Assembly (NCBI GenBank): GCA_958448395.1
Contig: CAUDDP010000019.1
Coordinates: 1-30,382 of the forward strand
Reading direction: 5' to 3'
Source of the DNA: an uncultured Oscillospiraceae bacterium
GTDB lineage: Bacteria; Bacillota; Clostridia; Oscillospirales; Ruminococcaceae
Length of the DNA: 30,382 nucleotides
Shown: positions 1 to 8,935 of the stretch, piece by piece
Layout of the letters: the number at the start of each line of letters is the position of its first letter
How positions within the stretch are numbered: position 1 is the stretch's first letter
Made by a program: the position numbers and the translations under genes
Notes under the pieces: model-generated
Told to the model about the DNA's origin: nothing
The model's database searches: none
What the model saw: only the letters and a program-made list of their open reading frames with translations

Positions 1-272
1 CTGATTCAGCTTGGCAGGGGTGCAGGGGGCGGCAGCCACCGCACTGTTTTAACGCTATGTTGTTGTTTTATTTAGAAAGATAACAAAACCGCTACCGCTG
101 TCCTCCTTCTGAAAAAACAAAACGATACAGAATACAGAAATTTAGAGGAACAAGGCTGCAAGCATGTACAACGTACAATGGCGGACAGCGGACACAGGCA
201 GAGAGCGAAGCGAATCTGCCGGCGGAGATGAGACTGGTATCGGTGAGAGCCAATACAAAACCGGATTTCCGT
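1..272 (+). repeat. Palindromic intergenic repeat, copy 1 (cut by window start)
   Basis: This copy fills the non-coding stretch before the anti-sigma gene. Its first bases match the core found in other copies (a CAGCTTGGC block followed by GGGGTGCAGGGG). From about 100 it carries the shared right half: CCGCTGTCC, an AAATTTAGAG block at 139-148, GGCGGACAGCGG at 180-191, and the GGCAGA/TCTGCC pair. The right end is the AATACAAAA block near 251-259 followed by a GGATTTCC motif. The middle (about 25-95) is diverged and has lost the GGGGACA/TGTCCCC hairpin. Short open frames across it on either strand are not credible genes. The left end lies outside the window. Confidence 0.75.
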
Positions 273-335
273 GGCGGCTTTTGAAAACGCCAATAAAAAT
301 TTCCTGTCAAACGTATCTTTATCTTTATAATCCCC

Positions 336-1463
336 TTATACATTCCCCTTCAAAGCGGCACTTACTTCGTCCATACTGATTCGGATTTCTTTTGTATGGA
401 TAATATCTCCATTCTCATCACTATTATTTTTATTGAAAAAGGTGGCTGTGACATAGCCCGTATCAACAGGCACCATGCATCCAATGCGATAGCCATCCCC
501 ATAATCCGGAAGTGCAGTCATTCCTACCCCTTCAATCTGTTCTCCGTTTTCATCATTTAGCCAAGAAGATTCATTGGGATCTGGTGCGATAAATCCTACG
601 ATCATCATAGCCGGCGAGATTTCATAAAATCGAACAGAATAACCATCTTCTGTAATGGTATATGCTTCATGGTTTCGCAGGGATGCATCTGGTGTTACAT
701 CCACAGAAAACTTAAGTGCTCCCAATTCTATATAATCGCTGTCCATATAGTTTTCCTGTGCTGTAATACGACCAGCACTGACGTTTATTGTTGTGGTTTC
801 TGTTATTTCTGCCTCATCCAATAAGATTAAAGTAATATCGCCACTAAACTGATTGTTGGTTCCCTCATCTAGGACGAGACTGCCATCGAGGGAAGCAAAT
901 CCTTCTGGATTCGGCAAGCAGCCATACAGCTTGTCATTTATGCGAACGGTGAGTCTGTCCAATTTAATTAGCTGCTTATGAGTTGGATTGCCGTTCTTCA
1001 TGCTGCCAGAAAGGCCGATCATCAGTGTCATGCCATCACAATATAGGCTATCAACCTGAAAAGTGAAGTTTTCCGTTTCCGCTGTGATGGTATCTGTTTC
1101 CGGTTTGGCAGCATCTGCGATTTTTTCATAGTCGTATTGTACGGCAAACTTATCAATGGGAAGTTCCTCTTCCACATCAGGAAGGGAAAAGGTCATATCC
1201 TTTTTATGAACCAGCTTGTCGAATACGCCCAGATGGTCAGCGGCGACGGCTGCTGTGCCACAGCATACCGTCATTGTCGCAGCGATCACAACAGCAAGTG
1301 TGCTGCGTTTTATTTTTCTTCTCTTGTTTGCATTATCTGGATTGGTTTCCCTTTTGAATTTTGTCATAATCGCAGTTACCTCCTCATCCGTAAGCGGTTC
1401 TGTCTCAAAATCGTCTGTATTCTGTACCGTCTGATTCAAAAGCTGATAGATAGAATCCTTCAT
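336..1463 (-). CDS. DUF4179-type anti-sigma factor (membrane)
   Basis: Likely a single-pass membrane anti-sigma factor that holds the sigma factor encoded just upstream. The 375-aa protein has a cytoplasmic N-terminus of about 50 residues, a basic stretch (KRRKIKR, 47-53), one membrane segment at about 54-75, and a large extracellular part resembling the DUF4179 group. I see no HxxxCxxC zinc motif in the N-terminus, so it is not a classical ZAS anti-sigma. The ATG start has a strong GGAGGAA ribosome-binding site and follows the sigma stop codon by 2 bases, which indicates translational coupling. The ligand sensed outside the cell is unknown. In clostridia comparable sigma/anti-sigma pairs control cellulosomal enzymes, and a dockerin lyase lies 1 kb away; that link is inference. 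Confidence 0.8.
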   Translation of the reverse strand: MKDSIYQLLNQTVQNTDDFETEPLTDEEVTAIMTKFKRETNPDNANKRRKIKRSTLAVVIAATMTVCCGTAAVAADHLGVFDKLVHKKDMTFSLPDVEEELPIDKFAVQYDYEKIADAAKPETDTITAETENFTFQVDSLYCDGMTLMIGLSGSMKNGNPTHKQLIKLDRLTVRINDKLYGCLPNPEGFASLDGSLVLDEGTNNQFSGDITLILLDEAEITETTTINVSAGRITAQENYMDSDYIELGALKFSVDVTPDASLRNHEAYTITEDGYSVRFYEISPAMMIVGFIAPDPNESSWLNDENGEQIEGVGMTALPDYGDGYRIGCMVPVDTGYVTATFFNKNNSDENGDIIHTKEIRISMDEVSAALKGNV

Positions 1464-1465
1464 GC

Positions 1466-2014
1466 TTATTCCTCCTTCCGAAAGAAACCGGGGTTGTTTG
1501 CAATCATTTTCTTTTTTCCTCTGGAAATGCGGTTGTACAGTATACTTTTCTGTTTGCCGAGTGCAGCTGCGGTTTCGCTGACGGATGCCCCTTCCCAGAA
1601 TATATGAATAAAAATCGCTTTATCCTCTTCACTTAAACAGGATATTAGCTCCATAAAGAATTCATTGAACAAGGCATCCTCTGTGATGTGCATCGCATCT
1701 TCGATCTGTATCTGTTCAATGTCTATTGTAGGTTCTAGTTTTGTCAGCTTTCTGAGCCTGTCCAGTGCGGTATACTTTGCAATTCCCGCAGTCCAGTTTG
1801 CAAATGTACTTTTCGTTTCATCATAGTATGCAATATGATTCCATATCTTCAAGATACTTTCATATAGGCATTCTTCAGCATCCTCTGGATACGCATACAA
1901 TATATGATGAATGACCGCTTTCATGCGTCCGCCATAGGTTCTGACGACGAATTCCAGTGCCGCTTCTTCTTTTCGTTTCAGATGCTTGATAAAATTTTTT
2001 TCTGTGATTTTCAA
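1466..2014 (-). CDS. ECF-like sigma-70 family sigma factor
   Basis: A 182-aa alternative sigma factor directing RNA polymerase to a small regulon. Region 2 spans about residues 15-90 (helices around EDAEECLYESILKIWNH, then the FANWTAGIAKYTALDRLRK recognition segment). Region 4 is about 130-175, with a helix-turn-helix at SVSETAAALGKQKSILYNRISRGKKKM. The length is typical of ECF factors. The start is a TTG codon (2012-2014) with a strong AAGGAGGG site about 7 bases upstream; the next in-frame ATG would remove region 2. It is the first gene of a two-gene operon with its anti-sigma, as in most ECF systems. The nearest divergent gene is the PL11 lyase, a plausible but unproven target. Confidence 0.85.
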   Translation of the reverse strand: MKITEKNFIKHLKRKEEAALEFVVRTYGGRMKAVIHHILYAYPEDAEECLYESILKIWNHIAYYDETKSTFANWTAGIAKYTALDRLRKLTKLEPTIDIEQIQIEDAMHITEDALFNEFFMELISCLSEEDKAIFIHIFWEGASVSETAAALGKQKSILYNRISRGKKKMIANNPGFFRKEE

Positions 2015-2134
2015 TTTGCTCCCTCCTTACGGCGTTGGTTTCAGGAACTTCCTTTCACTTACTACTACGAAATGAAAACAGGAAATCTATCCATCTCATA
2101 AAAAATTTCGGATGAAACCATAGAATTTCAGGTA

Positions 2135-2184
2135 GTGCATTCCCATTCTATCACTATTTTATCATGTATTGGATCGGAATGCAC
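2135..2184. promoter_or_regulatory. Perfect 9-bp inverted repeat between sigma factor and lyase
   Basis: GTGCATTCC at 2135-2143 is matched by its exact reverse complement at 2176-2184, 32 bases apart, in the 416-bp gap (2015-2430) between the sigma operon and the PL11 gene. The AT-rich spacer could hold a -10 element for either direction. It may be an operator for a dimeric regulator or a hairpin in a leader RNA. I could not settle on a promoter in this gap. The rest holds only an AT-rich tract near 2260-2335, with a weak A/T stem at 2298-2329. Confidence 0.35.
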
Positions 2185-2430
2185 GCCGTCTATAGGAATG
2201 ACAAATCATACCAAAATGGACGCTATACTTATTGCATATTTCCTATATGCTTTCTTCTTTGTTGATGATTTTTTATTGAAATTAACAGAAACAACATAAA
2301 AAAGTGCCAAAAAAACAAAGCATTTTTTTAGAAAAAACCGTATGATAAAGGTGGGATAATCGGCATTTTTGCTGGTTACATGAAATGATGAGAAATAAAC
2401 CTCAAAAAACTTTTAAAAGGAGTCGTTTGT

Positions 2431-5400
2431 ATGAAGTTTTCATTCCGAACTATGCTGTCTGCTGTCACAGCGGCTGTGCTCTCTTTCAGTGCACTGCCGT
2501 TATCCGGCATCCACAACACAGCGATTACCGCAAACGCTGCATCTGCTCCCATCGTGGAAAAGCTTGACCGTGGCATTACTGCCATCAAAACTGGAAACGG
2601 TATGCTCGTCAGCTGGCGGTTTCTTGCCGATGATCCGGATGGAACGGTTTTCCAGCTCTACCGTAACAACACTCTTATCTATACCAGCCAAGGCAATGAT
2701 GCGACCTGTTTTTATGATGAGGGCGGCTCTGCCTCTTCCAGTTATCGGGTGGATGCGGTTGTAAACGGTGCAGTGCAGTCCTCCAGTACCTGCAATCTCA
2801 TTTCTGGTACAGATTACTTTGATATCCCCATGGATGTGCCGACCAGCTCGGAATGTACTTACAGTCCGAATGATTGCAGCGTGGGGGATGTGGATGGTGA
2901 CGGGGTCTATGAGATTTTTGTGAAGTGGGATCCCTCCAACTCCAAAGACAACTCTCAAAAAGGTAAAACCGGCAATGTCTATATTGACTGCTACAAATTA
3001 ACCGGAGAAAAGCTCTGGCGGATTGATATGGGAAAAAATATTCGTGCCGGTGCCCATTATACACAGTTTTTGGTTGCCGACTTTGACTGTGACGGCTATG
3101 CGGAAATGACCTGCAAAACCGCTGACGGTACGATTGATGGACAAGGAAACGTAATCGGTGACGGCTCAGCGGATTACCGCAATTCCAACGGCTATGTCCT
3201 TTCCGGATCGGAATATTATACTCTTTTTGATGGCAGAACTGGAAAGGCACTGGATACCGTCAACTATGTGCCGGACAGAGGAACTGTTTCCAAGTGGGGT
3301 GACAAGTACGGCAATCGTGTAGACCGTTTTCTGGGTGCAGTTGCCTATCTGGATGGTGTGCATCCCAGTGCAGTCACGTTCCGTGGGTATTACACGAGAA
3401 TGACCGCAACTGCTTATGATGTAGTAAACAAAAAGCTGGTGCAGCGTTGGAAATTTGATACTGGGAACACTTCTTCTGCTCCCGGATATGGTGACGGCAA
3501 CCATAACTGTATGCCTGCCGACGTAGATGGAGACGGAAAACAGGAAATTATCACGGGTTCGACTTGTCTGGATGATGACGGTACAGTACTTTGGTGTTTG
3601 AACAAGGGGCATGGCGATGCCCTGCATTTGGGCGATCTGCTGCCGGAACGAAATGGTCTCGAACTCTGGATCTGTCATGAGGACAAACCTTATGGTGTGA
3701 CACTGGTGGATGCAGGAACGGGAGAAGTGATTTTCCATAAGGATAATTCAGGAGATACCGGTCGCTGCTGTGCGGACAATGTCTGGGCTGGCAATGCCGG
3801 AGCGGAATTTTGGGGACTGGGAAACGATGTCTTTGATGGCAGCGGCAATACGCTCTCCTGCCGCAGACCGGCAATTAACTTCCTGAGCTACTGGGACGGT
3901 GACTTTGAACGGGAAATTTTGGATGGTTATACCGATTCTCCGGCAACCATTACGAAAATGGGGGAAAACGGAAAATTGACAACACTGCTGTCTACAGATG
4001 GCTATTATACTTGCAACACGACAAAGGGAACCCCTTGTCTGTCGGCGGACATTTTCGGTGACTGGCGGGAGGAATTGATTGTACGGGCAGCAGACAGCAA
4101 ATCCATTCGGATTTACTGCACACCATATACCACGGGCAGTCGGATTACAACCCTGATGCACGATCCGCAGTATCGAAATCAGGTAGCAGGGCAAAATGTT
4201 GCCTACAACCAGCCGCCGCATCCAAGCTTTTATCTGGGTTCTGATCAGCCGATGCCGGCAAGGCCGCTTGCGGCTGTCAATGGAAATGGTGGTGTTATTA
4301 TCCCACCAACACCCGTTCGTCCAACTGGAGCAGTCATGGATACCAGCGTCAAGTATATGTTCAAAAACGTGGGCAGTCAAAAATATTTAGAGGTTGCCAG
4401 CGGTACGGCGGAGAATGGTGCGAATGTCCAGCAGTGGGGAGCAGACAGCTTTGCAGTGCACAACACTTGGAAGCTGATTTCTGCCGGAGACGGTTATTAT
4501 TACATCCGTTCCTATGTCGGTGACGGCAAGACCTACTTCCTTGACCTTGCAAATGGGAAACAGGAGGATGGTACGAATATCGGCATCTGGCAGGACACGC
4601 AAAGTGATGCCCAGCTGTTTAAGTTCGTAGACAACGGCGATGGCACTTATACCATTACCACAAAGGTGACTGAAGATAAGAGTTGTGTGGCAGTCGAGTC
4701 TGACTCGACAGAATCGGGAGCCAATATTGTGCAGTGGACTTGCAACGGCAAAGATTCACAGAAGTGGATTGTCGAAATAGATACCATCAAAGATGGTGTG
4801 GAACTAGAGGAAGATGCCTGCTATATGCTGAAAAATGTGAACAGCGGACTGTATATGGAAGTCAAGGACGGTGCCGCACAGGCAGGTGCAACGGTACAGC
4901 AATGGGGTGCAAATGGTGCAGCAGCCCACAATGTATGGCATGTGAAAAAGGTAAATTGGGGCTATTATTATGTGTATTCTGCCCTCGGTGATGGCGAAAG
5001 CTTTGTGCTGAATCTGAACAATGGCAGCAATGCACAGCCGCTGACCATCGAAGCAAATAATAAGCAAAGTACACAATATTTTAAGTTTGTGGACAATGAA
5101 GATGGTACCTACACCATTGTGACGAGAGCTTCTAAGGATTTGTCCTGTGTAGAGGTTGCCAGTGCTGCTACCAATGGCGGTGCAGTGATACAGCAGTGGG
5201 AATGGAACGACCATGCTTGTCAGAAATGGGTGCTGGAAAAGGTGGAGTATACGCTGCCTTCTAAAGTGACAACGACAACGGTTACTACCAAAACCACGGC
5301 AAAACCAATCGAAACCACGACGGTTACGACAACAGAAACAGCAGATATTCCGCAGTATGGGGACATCAATCTGGATGGTACGGTAGATTTGCGGGATTCG

Positions 5401-5559
5401 ATTACATTAAATAAATACTTTGCAAAAAATATGATCTTGTCAGAAACAGCACTGAAAAATGCAGACTGCAATGCAGATGGCACTACAAACGAAGAAGATG
5501 CCAATATTCTGCTGCAATTCGTCATTTTGGCAATTAAGGAATTGCCTTATAAGGGTTAA
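2431..5559 (+). CDS. Secreted PL11 rhamnogalacturonan lyase with two ricin-type CBMs and dockerin
   Basis: Cleaves the rhamnose-galacturonic acid backbone of pectin by beta-elimination outside the cell. The 1042-aa protein starts with a signal peptide (about 1-35, ending near ITANAASA). The PL11 catalytic region is about 38-625, with several acidic calcium-type loops (DVDGDGVYE, DFDCDGYAE, DVDGDGKQE). Two ricin-type lectin domains (about 633-782 and 790-937) each carry QQW and QKW signatures. A Thr/Val/Lys-rich linker (about 940-972) follows. The C-terminus (about 975-1042) is a type I dockerin with two calcium repeats (GDINLDGTVDLRDS and ADCNADGTTNEEDA), which would dock it to a cohesin scaffold. 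The ATG at 2431 has an AAAAGGAG site. YesW/YesX of Bacillus are the classic relatives; endo versus exo action cannot be told from sequence. Confidence 0.93.
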   Translation: MKFSFRTMLSAVTAAVLSFSALPLSGIHNTAITANAASAPIVEKLDRGITAIKTGNGMLVSWRFLADDPDGTVFQLYRNNTLIYTSQGNDATCFYDEGGSASSSYRVDAVVNGAVQSSSTCNLISGTDYFDIPMDVPTSSECTYSPNDCSVGDVDGDGVYEIFVKWDPSNSKDNSQKGKTGNVYIDCYKLTGEKLWRIDMGKNIRAGAHYTQFLVADFDCDGYAEMTCKTADGTIDGQGNVIGDGSADYRNSNGYVLSGSEYYTLFDGRTGKALDTVNYVPDRGTVSKWGDKYGNRVDRFLGAVAYLDGVHPSAVTFRGYYTRMTATAYDVVNKKLVQRWKFDTGNTSSAPGYGDGNHNCMPADVDGDGKQEIITGSTCLDDDGTVLWCLNKGHGDALHLGDLLPERNGLELWICHEDKPYGVTLVDAGTGEVIFHKDNSGDTGRCCADNVWAGNAGAEFWGLGNDVFDGSGNTLSCRRPAINFLSYWDGDFEREILDGYTDSPATITKMGENGKLTTLLSTDGYYTCNTTKGTPCLSADIFGDWREELIVRAADSKSIRIYCTPYTTGSRITTLMHDPQYRNQVAGQNVAYNQPPHPSFYLGSDQPMPARPLAAVNGNGGVIIPPTPVRPTGAVMDTSVKYMFKNVGSQKYLEVASGTAENGANVQQWGADSFAVHNTWKLISAGDGYYYIRSYVGDGKTYFLDLANGKQEDGTNIGIWQDTQSDAQLFKFVDNGDGTYTITTKVTEDKSCVAVESDSTESGANIVQWTCNGKDSQKWIVEIDTIKDGVELEEDACYMLKNVNSGLYMEVKDGAAQAGATVQQWGANGAAAHNVWHVKKVNWGYYYVYSALGDGESFVLNLNNGSNAQPLTIEANNKQSTQYFKFVDNEDGTYTIVTRASKDLSCVEVASAATNGGAVIQQWEWNDHACQKWVLEKVEYTLPSKVTTTTVTTKTTAKPIETTTVTTTETADIPQYGDINLDGTVDLRDSITLNKYFAKNMILSETALKNADCNADGTTNEEDANILLQFVILAIKELPYKG

Positions 5560-5579
5560 AACAAAAGGATAGGTTGCTT

Positions 5580-5818
5580 TCCCCTGCTGTCCCCTGCGAA
5601 ACGCTGCAATTAGAGTTTTGGTAACGAAATGAGGAACAAGCTGCCGCTGTCCGCCTTCTGAAAGAACAAAACGGTACAAAATACAAAAATTTAGAGGAAC
5701 AGGACTGCAAGCATGTACAATGTATAATGGCGGACAGCGGACACAGGCAGACAGCGAAGCGATTCTGCCGGCGGAGGTGAGACCGGTATCCGTGAGGGAA
5801 AATACAAAAATGGATTTG
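5580..5818 (+). repeat. Palindromic intergenic repeat, copy 2 (left-truncated)
   Basis: Begins abruptly about 20 bp after the lyase stop codon, in the TGTCCCCTGCGAAACGC part of the core, so the left end and first hairpins are missing. The remainder is intact: CCGCTGTCCGCC and GGCGGACAGCGG arms about 80 bp apart (a 12-bp stem), the AAATTTAGAG block, and the GGCAGA...TCTGCC pair. It closes with GAGACCGGTATCCGTGAGGG and an AAAATACAAAAATGGATTT right end. It lies between PL11 and the GH94 promoter. No separate terminator is seen after the lyase, so this repeat may serve as one. Confidence 0.8.
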
Positions 5819-5886
5819 CGTGCCTGTTGTGCAATGTGACGGAAAATCAGGGGTATTTTTCTATATCTCAATTTTCAAAAAAGCGG

Positions 5887-5915
5887 TTGCCATTTTTTTA
5901 AACTTATGATATAAT
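5887..5915 (+). promoter_or_regulatory. Vegetative-type promoter of cellobiose phosphorylase
   Basis: TTGCCA at 5887-5892 and a perfect TATAAT at 5910-5915 are separated by exactly 17 bases, 76 bases upstream of the GH94 ATG. The likely transcript starts near 5922, so the gene can be expressed independently of the upstream lyase. Confidence 0.75.
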
Positions 5916-5923
5916 AAAATCGA

Positions 5924-5960
5924 ACGGGATGTGCGGATTCATCATTGCACCAGTTCCCGT
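5924..5960 (+). promoter_or_regulatory. Stem-loop in the GH94 5' leader
   Basis: ACGGGA (5924-5929) pairs with TCCCGT (5955-5960), and inside it GTGC (5931-5934) pairs with GCAC (5947-5950). It starts at the predicted transcript 5' end and may stabilise the mRNA or bind a regulator. No known riboswitch class is recognised. Confidence 0.4.
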
Positions 5961-5990
5961 CTGATTACGAATCATAGAAAGGAATCTGTT

Positions 5991-8444
5991 ATGAAATTTG
6001 GACACTTCGACGACGTGAATAAAGAATACGTCATTCAGAATCCGAAGACCCCTTATCCGTGGATTAACTACCTCGGTACACAGGCGTTCTTCTCCCTTAT
6101 CTCCAACACCGCTGGCGGCTATCACTTCTATAAAGATGCCCGTCTCCGCAGAATTACCAGATATCGCTATAACAATGTACCGGTTGATATGGGCGGTCGT
6201 TACTTCTACATCAAGGACAATGATACCATTTGGTCACCGGGCTGGGCACCGGTTAAGACAGAACTGGATAGCTATGAATGTCGGCACGGTATGGGCTATA
6301 CCATTATCACTGGTAAGAAAAACGGCTTGTCCGCAGAAGTTACCTTCTTCGTTCCGCAGGACTACAACGGTGAAATTCAGAGCGTTGTGCTCAAGAACGA
6401 AAGCAGCGAAACCAAGACCTTCCAGTTCTTCTCCTTTGTAGAATGGTGTCTCTGGAACGCACAGGATGACTCTACCAACTTCCAGCGGAACTTCAATACT
6501 GGTGAAGTGGAAATCGTGGATTCTACCATCTTCCATAAGACAGAATATAAGGAAAGAAGAAACCACTTTGCATTCTATACTGTAAATGATACCATTGATG
6601 GTTACGATACGGACAGAGAATCCTTCCTTGGTCTGTACAATGGCTTTGAAAATCCGCAGGTTGTGGCAGCTGGTAAGGCTTCCAATTCTGTGGCAGACGG
6701 CTGGTCGCCGATCGCTTCCCACTACAAGGAAATCACCCTTGCTCCGGGCGAATCCAAGCAGCTTGTTTTCATTCTGGGCTATGTAGAAAACCCAGTAGCA
6801 GAAAAGTTCAACGCAGACGGTTCGATGAACAAGTCCAGAGCGTATGCGATGATGGAACAGTACAACACACCGGAAAAGGTAGCTGCTGGTCTGGCTGCTC
6901 TCAAGGAAATGTGGGATAACCTGCTGTCTAAGTATACTGTAAAGACACCGGACGATAAGATGAACCGAATGGTCAACATCTGGAATCAGTATCAGTGCAT
7001 GGTTACCTTTAACATGTCTCGGTCTGCTTCCTACTTTGAAAGCGGTATCGGTCGTGGTATGGGCTTCCGTGATTCCAATCAGGACTTGCTGGGATTTGTA
7101 CACCAGATTCCGGATCGTGCAAGAGAGCGTCTGATTGACCTTGCTTCTACGCAGTTTGAAGATGGTGGATGCTATCACCAGTATCAGCCACTCACCAAGA
7201 AGGGCAACAACGAAATCGGTGGTGACTTCTCTGATGACCCGCTGTGGATGATTCTGTCTGTTGCAGCTTACATCAAGGAATCCGGTGACTACAGCATTCT
7301 GGATGAAATGGTACCATATGATAACGATGCCAATAAGGCAAAGACGATGATGGATCACCTCGAAAAGAGCTTCTATCATGTATTTGAAAATGTGGGGCCG
7401 CACGGACTGCCACTGGCAATGCGGGCTGACTGGAACGACTGCATCAACCTGTCCTGCTTCTCCTCTGAACCGGGTGAATCCTTCCAGACCTCCACTTCTC
7501 CGAAGTACGGCGAAGAAAAGTACTCCAAGATTGCAGAATCTGTGATGGTTGCCGCTCTGTTCACCTATGCTGGACCATCCTATGTGGATATGTGCCGTAT
7601 CAAGGGTGACACAGCTGGTGCAGAAAAGGCACAGGCTGCGGTTGATCAGATGAAGAAGAATATCATGGACTACGGCTGGGACGGCGAATGGTTCCTGCGT
7701 GCATATGATGACTTCGGCAAGAAGATGGGCTCTCATGAGTGTGAAGAAGGCAAGATTTTCATTGAACCGCAGGGCTTTGCAGTTATGGGTGGCTGCGGCA
7801 AGGAAACGGGTGCTGACCTAAAGGCACTGGAATCCGTTGACAAGTGGCTGAACTCTGAGCATGGTCTGAGCCTGAATCAGCCGGCATTCACGAAGTACTA
7901 TATCGAATACGGTGAAATTTCCACCTATCCGGCTGGTTATAAGGAAAATGCAGGTATCTTCTGCCACAACAATGCATGGATTATCTGTGCAGAGGCATTT
8001 GTTGGTCATGGTGATAAGGCATTTGAATACTACAGCAAGATTGCTCCAGCTTACAGAGAAGAAAAGTACTCTGACCTGCACAGAACCGAACCATATGTAT
8101 ATGCACAAATGATTGCTGGTAAGGATGCAAAGCGGCACGGCGAAGCAAAGAACAGCTGGCTGACTGGTACGGCAGCATGGAACTTTGTAGCAGTTTCGCA
8201 GTACATTCTGGGTATCATTCCGGATTGGAACGGTCTGAAGGTAGATCCGTCCATTCCGCACGAATGGGATGGTTTCACGGTTTCCAGACAGTTCCGTGGT
8301 TGTACTTATGAAATTACCGTCAAGAATCCGAACCATGTTTGCAAGGGGATTGCATCGGTAACCGTAGACGGTAAGGCAATTGAAGGCAATGTACTGCCGG
8401 TATTTGATGGTGGCGTACATACGGTTGAAGTCATTATGGGTTAA
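5991..8444 (+). CDS. Cellobiose phosphorylase (GH94)
   Basis: Phosphorolyses cellobiose to glucose 1-phosphate and glucose in the cytoplasm, saving ATP. The 817-aa protein has the usual length of the family. An N-terminal beta-sandwich covers about 1-290 and an (alpha/alpha)6 catalytic barrel about 310-750. The catalytic aspartate sits in the ADWND motif; the second Asp is residue 483. The N-terminus (MKFGHFDDVNKEYVI...) closely matches the R. albus enzyme as I recall it. There is no signal peptide. I chose the ATG at 5991 because AGAAAGGA lies 8-10 bases upstream; an in-frame ATG at 5931 has no such site and falls in the leader hairpin. It is preceded by its own promoter and followed by a strong terminator, so it is probably monocistronic. 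Confidence 0.96.
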   Translation: MKFGHFDDVNKEYVIQNPKTPYPWINYLGTQAFFSLISNTAGGYHFYKDARLRRITRYRYNNVPVDMGGRYFYIKDNDTIWSPGWAPVKTELDSYECRHGMGYTIITGKKNGLSAEVTFFVPQDYNGEIQSVVLKNESSETKTFQFFSFVEWCLWNAQDDSTNFQRNFNTGEVEIVDSTIFHKTEYKERRNHFAFYTVNDTIDGYDTDRESFLGLYNGFENPQVVAAGKASNSVADGWSPIASHYKEITLAPGESKQLVFILGYVENPVAEKFNADGSMNKSRAYAMMEQYNTPEKVAAGLAALKEMWDNLLSKYTVKTPDDKMNRMVNIWNQYQCMVTFNMSRSASYFESGIGRGMGFRDSNQDLLGFVHQIPDRARERLIDLASTQFEDGGCYHQYQPLTKKGNNEIGGDFSDDPLWMILSVAAYIKESGDYSILDEMVPYDNDANKAKTMMDHLEKSFYHVFENVGPHGLPLAMRADWNDCINLSCFSSEPGESFQTSTSPKYGEEKYSKIAESVMVAALFTYAGPSYVDMCRIKGDTAGAEKAQAAVDQMKKNIMDYGWDGEWFLRAYDDFGKKMGSHECEEGKIFIEPQGFAVMGGCGKETGADLKALESVDKWLNSEHGLSLNQPAFTKYYIEYGEISTYPAGYKENAGIFCHNNAWIICAEAFVGHGDKAFEYYSKIAPAYREEKYSDLHRTEPYVYAQMIAGKDAKRHGEAKNSWLTGTAAWNFVAVSQYILGIIPDWNGLKVDPSIPHEWDGFTVSRQFRGCTYEITVKNPNHVCKGIASVTVDGKAIEGNVLPVFDGGVHTVEVIMG

Positions 8445-8475
8445 TTTGTCTTTCTATTCTTTTAAAAGGCATGAA

Positions 8476-8518
8476 AAAAGCGTTGCTGCACAGATATTTC
8501 TGTTGCAGCAACGCTTTT
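8476..8518. terminator. Bidirectional intrinsic terminator
   Basis: A perfect 15-bp inverted repeat (arms 8476-8490 and 8504-8518, starting AAAAGCGTTGCTGCA) lies between the convergent GH94 gene (ends 8444) and the minus-strand glycosyltransferase run (ends 8613). The minus-strand reading ends in six T's and the plus-strand reading in a shorter T run, so it can serve both sides. Confidence 0.85.
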
Positions 8519-8545
8519 CTGTATTTACCGTTCATGGCTTGTAAT

Positions 8546-8600
8546 GGAACGTGCGTTCGATGAGACCGTTATCAGTGAAAGAAAATACAAAAATAGCTTT
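8546..8600 (+). repeat. Palindromic repeat, copy 3 (minimal hybrid remnant)
   Basis: AACGTGCGTTCGATGAGA matches the terminal repeat of the B/D type (compare 28478-28503 reversed). It runs straight into ACCG-TATC-GTGA and GAAAATACAAAAATAGC, which is the right end of the A/C type (compare 16911-16944). The whole core is missing. The fusion falls on the shared bases GAGA, suggesting end-joining at microhomology. Confidence 0.6.
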
Positions 8601-8612
8601 CCGTTCCTTTTC

Positions 8613-8885
8613 TTACTCTGCTGTCACATGCATCACTTTATCGGCATGTTCTGCGAATTTGCCGCTGTTCAGTTTGCGGATGTCATTCACAAGGTAGTCC
8701 GTACTGCGGTAAACCTGCCGGTCAATGGGTGGATCAAACGTCACCTGTACTTCTGTATCCGTCTTTTCCAGAATCAGACGAATGTCGGATCGCAGCCGTG
8801 TACCCCAACGTTTTTTCACCAGTAAGATACAATGCTGGATTTCTGTTTCTGTCATTGTCCCCTTTTTGACTTCTACCTGCATCAT
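8613..8885 (-). CDS. Small conserved-looking protein of unknown function
   Basis: I do not recognise this 90-aa protein. It begins MMQVEVKKGTMTETEIQHC and is highly charged, with no membrane segment or signal. A WGTRLRSDIRLILEK / VQVTFDPPIDRQVY region looks like a compact alpha-beta fold. I chose the ATG at 8885 because AAAGGAG lies 9 bases upstream. An upstream in-frame ATG (8915) has no ribosome-binding site and would put that site inside the coding region. It follows the GT-C gene by 50 bp and precedes the shared terminator, so it is probably the last gene of the glycosyltransferase operon. Confidence 0.55.
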   Translation of the reverse strand: MMQVEVKKGTMTETEIQHCILLVKKRWGTRLRSDIRLILEKTDTEVQVTFDPPIDRQVYRSTDYLVNDIRKLNSGKFAEHADKVMHVTAE

Positions 8886-8935
8886 GCAGCATGGCTCCTT
8901 TCTCGTTATGATCATTTTTGGATGGGAAAGAATTT

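Noticed and set aside
92..343. Arg/Cys-rich open frames across the repeats (also near 5440-5871, 19683-20137, 25902-26310, 28116-28502), reading similar peptides
   Set aside because: They arise because the repeat copies share sequence. They lack ribosome-binding sites, change frame between copies, and have unnatural composition.
6234..7736. 500-aa open frame antisense to cellobiose phosphorylase
   Set aside because: It mirrors a highly expressed, codon-biased gene and shows no family motif or ribosome-binding site.
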